From positions 1-17,126 of the forward strand of contig JBFHES010000075.1 in the NCBI GenBank assembly GCA_041584015.1: a DNA stretch of 17,126 nucleotides, in the 5' to 3' direction. Origin of the DNA: JBFHES01 sp041584015 (GTDB taxonomy: Bacteria > Bacteroidota > Bacteroidia > Bacteroidales > M50B96). Shown piece after piece: positions 7,527 through 13,081 of this stretch; position 1 is the first letter of the stretch, and each line of letters begins with the position of its first letter. Made by a program: the position numbers and the translations under genes. The notes beneath the pieces are model-generated. The model saw only the letters and a program-made list of their open reading frames with translations. It searched no databases and had not been told where the DNA came from.

Positions 7527-8547
7527 CATCCTGGTATTATTTATCCTAACTATCTCCCTCAGTGGATTTGGTAAGGAGCAATTTACCCGAGAGTACAATA
7601 AAACTTTCGACGTGAATAAATCGAGCCAGTTCAAAATTGAAAATAAGTTCGGGAATATCGAAATCGAAAATACTTCTGAATCTAAAATAGTGATTCAGGT
7701 GGTTGTTGCCGTTCAGGCAGGGAATCAAGAAAAGGCAAACAAGCTATTGGATAAAATTCATATCAAGCTAAATAAAGCTGATAATGTGGTGTATGCACTT
7801 ACGAATCTGAATGGCGATGATTTTAAGGATTTGCAAATTGATTACTTTATAAAAATGCCTGTCTATATTTCCAGCTCAATAACCAATAAATTCGGATCGG
7901 TAATAATTGCAGAATTACATGCAATGACTGATATAACGGTAGAGTACGGTAATTTGATAGCGAAGAAATTGCTAAATGATGAAATTGATTCTGCAGGAAA
8001 GATTCTTCTGAAATATTCAGATTTAAGCAAGATTAATGAATGTAAATGGTTGAATCTATCGGCAAAATATTCGAACGTGGAAGTTGGACGAGCAACTGGC
8101 TTGGTGTTCGAAACAAAGTATTCCAACGTAGAAATTGATGAGGCCAATGCAGTTATTTGTAACTCTAAGTATGATAATTATGAGATGGGTTCGTTGGGAA
8201 CCATTGTTTTAGATTGCAAGCACTCTAATTTCGAAATAGGAAATATTACACAAAAGGTGGAAGTAGAAATTGGCTATGGAAATTTTAGATTGGGAAATGT
8301 TGTTGATGGGTTTGACTTAATAAAAGTAAACAGTAAATATGCCGATGTTGAAATTAATATTGAGGAACTTGCTTCTTATCATATTAATGCACAAGTAGAT
8401 TATGGAGATATTGATTTACCTGATGATCCAAATCTTAGTATTCATCGGGATGGTTCATCAGAAAGTGTAAAGGGGTTTGTAGGAAATTCCGAGTCGGGAT
8501 CAGAGGTGCAAGTTAATATCAAATATGGCAGAATAGATTTAGACTAG
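7507..8547 (+). CDS. Secreted DUF4097-like (adhesin-head-like) beta-solenoid protein
   Basis: A 346-residue protein. An N-terminal signal peptide (about 1-22, MKSSILVLFILTISLSGFG) is followed by the opening typical of this group, KTFDVNKSSQFKIENKFGNI, then EIENTSESKIVIQVVV. Residues about 165-303 hold seven or eight short repeats of about 18 residues built around KYSNVEI, KYDNYEM, KHSNFEI and YGNFRLG, consistent with a right-handed beta-helix. Such proteins are common third genes in ECF operons of Bacteroidota and are thought to sit in the periplasm or at the surface; their function is unknown. The start overlaps the preceding gene by 20 bases. A second ATG at 7516 gives an equally good signal peptide, so the exact start is uncertain. 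A strong terminator follows at 8571. Confidence 0.8.
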   Translation: MKIMKSSILVLFILTISLSGFGKEQFTREYNKTFDVNKSSQFKIENKFGNIEIENTSESKIVIQVVVAVQAGNQEKANKLLDKIHIKLNKADNVVYALTNLNGDDFKDLQIDYFIKMPVYISSSITNKFGSVIIAELHAMTDITVEYGNLIAKKLLNDEIDSAGKILLKYSDLSKINECKWLNLSAKYSNVEVGRATGLVFETKYSNVEIDEANAVICNSKYDNYEMGSLGTIVLDCKHSNFEIGNITQKVEVEIGYGNFRLGNVVDGFDLIKVNSKYADVEINIEELASYHINAQVDYGDIDLPDDPNLSIHRDGSSESVKGFVGNSESGSEVQVNIKYGRIDLD

Positions 8548-8570
8548 AGCTAGCCGAAAAGAGTAATTTA

Positions 8571-8602
8571 AGAATCCTGAAATTTTATTCAGGATTTTTT
8601 TT
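8571..8602 (+). terminator. Rho-independent terminator after the second sigma operon
   Basis: A perfect 9-base stem, AATCCTGAA (8573-8581) with TTCAGGATT (8588-8596), closes a 6-base loop and runs into eight consecutive T (8595-8602). Two further outer pairs are possible. It lies 24 bases after the stop of the DUF4097-like gene. Confidence 0.92.
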
Positions 8603-8634
8603 GCTGGCAAGGTGTTTGTAAATCTTAAAACCTC

Positions 8635-8664
8635 TTGCATTTTGTATGAGATTAATTAAATTTG
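8635..8664 (+). promoter_or_regulatory. Bacteroidota-type promoter for the small membrane protein and the YidD operon
   Basis: A full -7 element TAAATTTG (8657-8664) is preceded, 19 bases away, by TTG (8635-8637), matching the -33/-7 arrangement known for the Bacteroidota primary sigma factor. A start near 8671 gives a 53-base leader to the ATG at 8724. This also excludes an upstream in-frame ATG at 8646, which would precede the transcript. It follows directly on the terminator at 8571-8602. Confidence 0.65.
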
Positions 8665-8723
8665 GCCTGATCAATAAACACGAAAACATTTTTTATTCCC
8701 AAAACATAAAAAAACATACGACT

Positions 8724-9161
8724 ATGATTAAAAGACTTACATTCCTAATTGCAGTAATTCTTGTTGCTCAATCAGCATTTGCTTCGGCAGCCGATCTTTT
8801 TAGCTACGACAATGATGCTTTACAAACCGAGTTTGCAGAAATTCAGGAATTAGAAGATTATGTTGTTGCCAATGGCGACCTGTCATTAACTGAGGTTCAA
8901 GCTACTTCTGCGGAAGTTCTTGAAGGTATTAACTTCAATATCCTTGAAACAGCTAGCCCTGTTGGAGCAATGTTTTCTATTGAAGACATGGACTGGGGTT
9001 CATTCGCATGGGGATTCTGCTGCTGGCCAGTTGGTTTCTTTGTAGTTGCAATTAATAATAACAAAACATCTGATCAGAAATTATCTTTCTGGATTGGTTT
9101 AGGTGTTAGTGTTGTATTAAGTGTAATTAGCAACTTTACTGTACTTGCTGGTTCTTACTAG
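8724..9161 (+). CDS. Small exported membrane protein of unknown family with a Cys-Cys-Trp-Pro segment
   Basis: A 145-residue protein that I cannot assign to a named family. A clear signal peptide (MIKRLTFLIAVILVAQSAFA, 1-20) precedes an acidic region (22-90) without Cys. The C-terminal third has two hydrophobic segments, about 92-111 (WGSFAWGFCCWPVGFFVVAI) and 120-138, joined by the polar loop NNNKTSDQK. The adjacent cysteines 99-100 next to Trp-Pro-Val-Gly are striking. The ATG at 8724 is chosen over 8646 because it starts the signal peptide and lies after the predicted promoter. The gene has its own promoter and is followed by a strong hairpin, so it is probably made in larger amounts than the genes downstream. 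It may be a subunit or client of the YidD operon that follows; this is a guess from position alone. Confidence 0.72.
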   Translation: MIKRLTFLIAVILVAQSAFASAADLFSYDNDALQTEFAEIQELEDYVVANGDLSLTEVQATSAEVLEGINFNILETASPVGAMFSIEDMDWGSFAWGFCCWPVGFFVVAINNNKTSDQKLSFWIGLGVSVVLSVISNFTVLAGSY

Positions 9162-9184
9162 AAAATTTAATTTACTAAGAAATA

Positions 9185-9218
9185 GGGATGTTTCGAAACT
9201 ACGGAACATCCCATTTTT
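9185..9218 (+). terminator. Strong hairpin terminator or attenuator between the small membrane protein and the YidD operon
   Basis: Arms 9185-9195 (GGGATGTTTCG) and 9202-9212 (CGGAACATCCC) pair over 11 bases with a single G-U and a 6-base loop, followed by TTTTT (9214-9218). No promoter element was found between this hairpin and the ATG at 9223, only 5 bases beyond it. The downstream genes therefore probably depend on read-through, making this an expression-setting attenuator. Confidence 0.85.
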
Positions 9219-9222
9219 ATAT

Positions 9223-9897
9223 ATGAAAAATTTTATTCTTTTAGCGTTGTTTATACTGCCACAGTTGTTGCTGGGTCAGAGTCTTAACCGAATTGAAACT
9301 GATTTCTCCCTCAAGGAGAAAGACTTTCTGAGAAATAAGAAATTATCGGTAGGAACTGTTTACTATGATAAAACAATTAAACAGTTAATTTTTAGAGTTA
9401 GCTTTCCGCAGAAGGAAGTTATTTGTGTTACCGATAGTGCAATTTATCGATTTAGAAACGACAGCTTGCTTTCGAAAGTGAACACTCCCGCCATGTTGCA
9501 GTTTTCAATCTTTAATCTTTTTCTCAATGGTAATCTGGCCTACTATGGTTTGCAACAATCGCCTTATGAGCTAACAAATGTTGAGAAAGATAGCAATATG
9601 GTCATATCAACATGGTTGCCACCTGAGAATCTCTTAGATAGAAATGGAAAGATCATGCTTTCACAGATTGATAAGAATATATTCGGACTTATATCCTATA
9701 ATCCGGCCGGTGATATTGTGTCTAAACAGTTTTTCGATGACTATTCAAAGTCGGATGGATTTGAATTTCCAATGAAAGTGGTACAGTATCTAAACACAGA
9801 GAATGGTGAAGAAATTAAAGTTTCTACCTATCGAAATTTGAAAATTAATAACTACGAACATGAAGGGCTTTATCACTATCATATTCCTACTCATTAA
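9223..9897 (+). CDS. Exported protein, possible LolA-like fold
   Basis: A 224-residue protein with a signal peptide (MKNFILLALFILPQLLLGQ, cleavage before Gln19 or Ser20) and no lipobox cysteine. The mature part has an alternating strand pattern: SVGTVYYDKTIKQLIFRVSF (42-61), then a turn and VICVTDSAIYRFRND (66-80). It resembles the opening of LolA/LolB-like proteins, which begin with a short helix, then GxxYYDxPxKLRF and a strand reading as 'dg…iYrY'. LolA carries lipoproteins across the periplasm; whether this protein binds lipid is only inferred, and the similarity is at the level of pattern. ATG 9223 starts the signal peptide; an in-frame upstream start would run through the terminator hairpin. 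It is the first gene of four overlapping genes, and its last 38 bases also encode the start of the YidD homologue. Confidence 0.62.
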   Translation: MKNFILLALFILPQLLLGQSLNRIETDFSLKEKDFLRNKKLSVGTVYYDKTIKQLIFRVSFPQKEVICVTDSAIYRFRNDSLLSKVNTPAMLQFSIFNLFLNGNLAYYGLQQSPYELTNVEKDSNMVISTWLPPENLLDRNGKIMLSQIDKNIFGLISYNPAGDIVSKQFFDDYSKSDGFEFPMKVVQYLNTENGEEIKVSTYRNLKINNYEHEGLYHYHIPTH

Positions 9898-10258
9898 CAG
9901 TCTTATTTTTGGGCAAACGGCAGCTGAGGTAGAACAGATGATAAACCTGAATTCATCAAGCAAAGTAGAAAGCTATTCATATGCGCGTAATGCACAAAAT
10001 GAGTATGAGCTCATGTTCTCAAGTATGTTTCTGTTCTATAAAAACTTCATTTCTTCTCAGGATGGTGCACATTGTACCTTTACACCTTCCTGCTCGGTGT
10101 ACGCTTTAAAGGCCATTCAAAAACAAGGTACCGTTGTTGGCATGATCAATTTTTTCGATAGGTTTGCCAGATGCAATGGCTTTAGTTCGGAGCACTATGA
10201 AATCGATAGAAAACAGAATCTGCTCATCGATCCAGTTAAGAATCATAAGTATGAATAA
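9860..10258 (+). CDS. yidD: YidD-family protein with N-terminal signal peptide
   Basis: A 132-residue protein whose residues 59-127 match the YidD family (membrane protein insertion efficiency factor): FYKNFISSQDGAHCTFTPSC, then SVYALKAIQKQG, RFARC and a C-terminal DPV. The three conserved cysteines are Cys72, Cys78 and Cys105. Known YidD proteins are about 70-90 residues, begin just before the FYQ.FISP segment, and act at the cytoplasmic face with YidC. This one has an extra 55 residues that open with a good signal peptide (MKGFITIIFLLINSLIFGQ), implying that it is exported. An internal start at Met52 or Met56 would give a normal-length YidD and cannot be excluded. The gene starts 38 bases inside the preceding gene and ends 8 bases inside the next one, so translation is probably coupled. 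Family is firm; location and role are inferred. Confidence 0.85.
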   Translation: MKGFITIIFLLINSLIFGQTAAEVEQMINLNSSSKVESYSYARNAQNEYELMFSSMFLFYKNFISSQDGAHCTFTPSCSVYALKAIQKQGTVVGMINFFDRFARCNGFSSEHYEIDRKQNLLIDPVKNHKYE

Positions 10259-11081
10259 AATACTAGTTGCATCAATTATAGCGCTGTTACTGGCGCTTAA
10301 TGTGCATGCACAAAACATATACGATATCGAATCATCCAAGCGTTTTGCCCGCTTCCTTTTTAATAGCGAAGAGTTTACATTGGCAGCCACCGAGTATGAA
10401 CGTGTTGTGTTTCTCGATTCAACAGATATTGAAGCAAGATACTTGCTTTTAAAGTCGTATAGAAAAGCCAAGCAGTTTAATAAAGGTCTAAAACGAGCCG
10501 AATCCTTAAACATTGATTTGGCTTTTTCGAGTGCTGCTGTTCAAAAGGAGTACTCGTTCTTGCTTATAAAAACGGGCAATTTTATGAAGGCTCAAAGTTT
10601 TCTAAATCAACCCACAAGCCTGGCATCAGCTGATAAGGACTTTTTAAGTTTATCGTTAATGCTGATGTACGGAGATTATAAGGGAGCTGGAGAGTTTGCC
10701 AACAATGCGAATTTAAGCAATACCTACGATATGCAAGGTCTGAAACGGTTGGCTGGTGAAGCGGCAGCATTGAACTTTAAAAGTCCCGGCTTGGGCTTAG
10801 CAATGTCGGCTTTTGTACCTGGCTTAGGTAAGGTGTATGCAAATGCCTGGAAAGATGGCTTGTTAACTTTCCTCTTTGTTGGTTCAGCAGTATTTCAAGC
10901 CTACCGAGGCTTTAATAAGCATGGTACGAATAGTGGCTACGGTTGGGTTTATGCCGGACTTGGCACAGGATTTTATCTTGGTAATCTGTATGGTTCTTAT
11001 AAAGCTGTAAATAAATATAATCACAATCTTAAGCATGATATCTATCACCGCACCGAAGAGGTTTTTGATAATATGGATTAG
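10251..11081 (+). CDS. Exported TPR-like protein with C-terminal PGxGxxY membrane domain (DUF5683-like), copy A
   Basis: A 276-residue protein with a signal peptide (1-20, MNKILVASIIALLLALNVHA). Residues 22-170 form TPR-like helical pairs (FLFNSEEFTLAATEYERVVF is a typical one). Residues about 176-250 hold hydrophobic segments introduced by SPGLGLAMSAFVPGLGKVYA. The P-G-x-G-x-x-Y motif followed about eight residues later by a small residue and Leu resembles DUF5683 and related small membrane domains. The ATG at 10251 is chosen because it starts the signal peptide and overlaps the YidD stop (ATGAATAA) by 8 bases. It is paralogous to the next gene in layout and motif. It is probably an inner-membrane or envelope-anchored scaffold facing the periplasm; the function is unknown. 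Confidence 0.75.
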   Translation: MNKILVASIIALLLALNVHAQNIYDIESSKRFARFLFNSEEFTLAATEYERVVFLDSTDIEARYLLLKSYRKAKQFNKGLKRAESLNIDLAFSSAAVQKEYSFLLIKTGNFMKAQSFLNQPTSLASADKDFLSLSLMLMYGDYKGAGEFANNANLSNTYDMQGLKRLAGEAAALNFKSPGLGLAMSAFVPGLGKVYANAWKDGLLTFLFVGSAVFQAYRGFNKHGTNSGYGWVYAGLGTGFYLGNLYGSYKAVNKYNHNLKHDIYHRTEEVFDNMD

Positions 11082-11886
11082 CTTGTTGCCACTTTTTGCA
11101 GTGGCACAAAATAAACATGAGTGTTATCAGCATGCTTCGGAACAAATGAAGCTTGGTAATTTTGATAACGCCATACATGGTTTTCATCGTGTGCTTTTTT
11201 TCGATGCAACAGATTACACCGGCGATGCTCTGTTTAATCTTGCCAAATGTTACCGTATGGTTGGTGCATATGAAAAGTCGCGTGTGTTTTACGATCAGGC
11301 GTTTATGGCAACCGAAAGCGATAGCTTAAAAGCTGAAATTGTTTTTGAAAAGGCAATTGCTTATACCTTAAGCAATAACTATTATTTTGCCCTAATAGAG
11401 CTAATGAATCTACCCGAAAATACGAGTGCCGAAAATAAACTCCGTTCGCACTTTTATCTGGGAATCAATTATTATCAATTGGAAAGTTTTGGAGCTGCCA
11501 AAAAGGAATTTAGAAAATACCTCGAAGCAAAATCATCTAATAAAGTTGATAGCCTTGATATTTGGTTTGATGAGACCAGGAAGTTGAAAAGATACAGACC
11601 CAATCTTGCAGCATTTTCTAGCTTAATAATTCCGGGTAGTGGGCAGCTTTATGCTGGAGAAGGACGCGAAGCTTTAAACTCCTTTCTTTTGGTAGGAGCA
11701 TTTGATGTTTTATTTTTCGCCGTTGCTAAAAACTATTCTTTCCTGGATGCCTATTTAACTGTGTTTCCATGGTTACAGCGGTATTTGTTTGGAGGGTTTA
11801 AATCTGCTAAGCGATTAACGTTGGAGCGAAGGGAAGAACGAAAAGATCTTATATATCGCAAAATCTTAAAGAATATTACCCGGTAA
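11035..11886 (+). CDS. Exported TPR protein with C-terminal PGxGxxY membrane domain (DUF5683-like), copy B
   Basis: A 283-residue protein with a signal peptide (about 1-24, cleavage before Gln25). TPR-like pairs cover 28-165: MKLGNFDNAIHGFHRVLFFD, then DALFNLAKCYRMVGAYEKSR and HFYLGINYYQLESFGAAKKE. The C-terminal region opens with RPNLAAFSSLIIPGSGQLYA (188-207) and has hydrophobic segments at about 192-232 and 236-256, followed by a strongly charged tail (LTLERREERK). Motif and order match the preceding gene, so the two are probably a duplicated pair that may form a heteromer. Its first 47 bases lie inside the preceding gene, the largest overlap in the operon. It is the last gene of the operon; no clear hairpin terminator follows. 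Confidence 0.75.
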   Translation: MISITAPKRFLIIWISLLPLFAVAQNKHECYQHASEQMKLGNFDNAIHGFHRVLFFDATDYTGDALFNLAKCYRMVGAYEKSRVFYDQAFMATESDSLKAEIVFEKAIAYTLSNNYYFALIELMNLPENTSAENKLRSHFYLGINYYQLESFGAAKKEFRKYLEAKSSNKVDSLDIWFDETRKLKRYRPNLAAFSSLIIPGSGQLYAGEGREALNSFLLVGAFDVLFFAVAKNYSFLDAYLTVFPWLQRYLFGGFKSAKRLTLERREERKDLIYRKILKNITR

Positions 11887-11961
11887 TGTTTTTTCTTATT
11901 CGTGTCAAATAGCTAAATTTCATAGAACTCATACGCAGGTAGTTTGTTATCTAATTTTCAG

Positions 11962-11969
11962 TACATTTG
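11962..11969 (+). promoter_or_regulatory. Candidate Bacteroidota -7 promoter element (TACATTTG)
   Basis: A full TAnnTTTG match, 84 bases before the ATG of the ChaN-like gene. The nearest TTTG (11943-11946) is only 15 bases upstream, shorter than the usual spacing, so the -33 part is doubtful. The rest of 11887-12052 is AT-rich and shows no gene. Confidence 0.45.
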
Positions 11970-12052
11970 CCCGCTAATTGCCTGCTTAATTTAGCAGCTG
12001 TTAATTAGTGGTTTAGCTTTATAATTATTGGTTAATATAAAATTTGTTACTT

Positions 12053-12922
12053 ATGAAACGACATGGGATTATTCTTTTAAGCGTTATTTGGTTGCTCTTT
12101 GCATTTAAAAATGACAAGCCTGCCTATCATTACTTTAACATTGATGGAAAAAAGGTGAAATTCTCAAAGGTCATCAAAGAGGTAAAAGATGCTGACATTA
12201 TTTTATTCGGAGAGTATCATAACAATCCAATAAGCCATTGGATGCAGCTTGAGCTAACAAAGGAATTGCACGCACTTAAACAAGATAAATTGGTGTTGGG
12301 TGCCGAAATGTTCGAAAGTGATAATCAATTAATCATGGATGAATATTTAAGTGGATTAATTTCTGAAAAGAAGTTTGAAGCTGAAGCGAGATTATGGCCC
12401 AATTATAAAACCGATTATAAACCATTGGTTTCTTTTGCCAAAGAGAATAACTTAGATTTTATTGCGGCTAATGTTCCAAGGCGATATGCTTCTTTGGTTT
12501 ATGGTAAAGGATTTGAAGGTTTAGAAGAATTAAGCGATGACGCTAAAAAGTTAATACCTGCCTTACCTATTAAATACGATCCTGAATTAGCTTGTTACAA
12601 GGCAATGATGTCAGCAAGTGGTGGAATGCCAATGCATGCCAATAATAATTTACCGAAGGCACAAGCTATTAAAGATGCAACCATGGCTCATTTTATTCTA
12701 AAGAATTGGAGTGAAGGCAAACAGGTGTTGCATTACAATGGTGCCTATCATTCTGATAATTTTGAGAGCATTGTATGGTATTTAAGGAAGGCAAATCCTG
12801 ACCTAAATATTAAAACCATTTCAACAGTATCACAGGCAGATGTGGATAGTTTGATGGATGAGAATAAAGGTATTGCTGATTTTATTCTATGCGTAGACGA
12901 GAACATGACCAGTACGCACTAA
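12053..12922 (+). CDS. ChaN/TIKI-superfamily haem-binding-like protein
   Basis: A 289-residue protein of the ChaN (Cofac_haem_bdg) family. In order it shows ILFGEYHNNPISHW (50-63, with the family's GE-x-H at Gly53-His56), VLGAEMFESDNQLIMDEYLS (81-100), an RLWPNYKTDYKPLVSFAKEN segment and FIAANVPRRYASLVYGKGFE. These match the spacing of ChaN proteins, which bind haem in iron uptake, and of the related TIKI metalloproteases. The N-terminus has a hydrophobic stretch (5-18) but no lipobox Cys, so it is an exported or membrane-anchored protein rather than a classical lipoprotein. A TTG at 12044 is in frame, but the ATG at 12053 gives the better signal peptide. It stands alone; no iron-transport gene is next to it, so a haem role is not supported by context. 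Confidence 0.85.
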   Translation: MKRHGIILLSVIWLLFAFKNDKPAYHYFNIDGKKVKFSKVIKEVKDADIILFGEYHNNPISHWMQLELTKELHALKQDKLVLGAEMFESDNQLIMDEYLSGLISEKKFEAEARLWPNYKTDYKPLVSFAKENNLDFIAANVPRRYASLVYGKGFEGLEELSDDAKKLIPALPIKYDPELACYKAMMSASGGMPMHANNNLPKAQAIKDATMAHFILKNWSEGKQVLHYNGAYHSDNFESIVWYLRKANPDLNIKTISTVSQADVDSLMDENKGIADFILCVDENMTSTH

Positions 12923-13043
12923 TTATGGAATTTGGCCATTGATTGAATCATTTAGGTGGTCATGAGTAAGGCACAAACATATTGGCTTGGTTATTGACCA
13001 GAGGGAGCCTGAAAAATATTTAGAATATTAAATAACTCGAATA

Positions 13044-13051
13044 TACGTTTG
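13044..13051 (+). promoter_or_regulatory. Candidate Bacteroidota -7 promoter element (TACGTTTG)
   Basis: A full TAnnTTTG match, 30 bases before the ATG of the pseudouridine synthase gene. No TTG-type -33 element was found at the usual distance. The stretch 12923-13081 otherwise shows no gene and no convincing terminator after the ChaN-like gene. Confidence 0.4.
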
Positions 13052-13081
13052 AGTTTAAAGAAATAATAGTTCATAATACGA

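Noticed and set aside
8646..8723. Upstream in-frame ATG extending the small membrane protein by 26 residues
   Set aside because: It lies between the predicted -33 and -7 elements, upstream of the likely transcript start, and would bury the signal peptide.
11975..12010. Small palindromic motifs (CTGCT…AGCAG, CTAATT…AATTAG) in the leader of the ChaN-like gene
   Set aside because: Stems of five or six bases in AT-rich DNA, not resembling a known riboswitch or operator.
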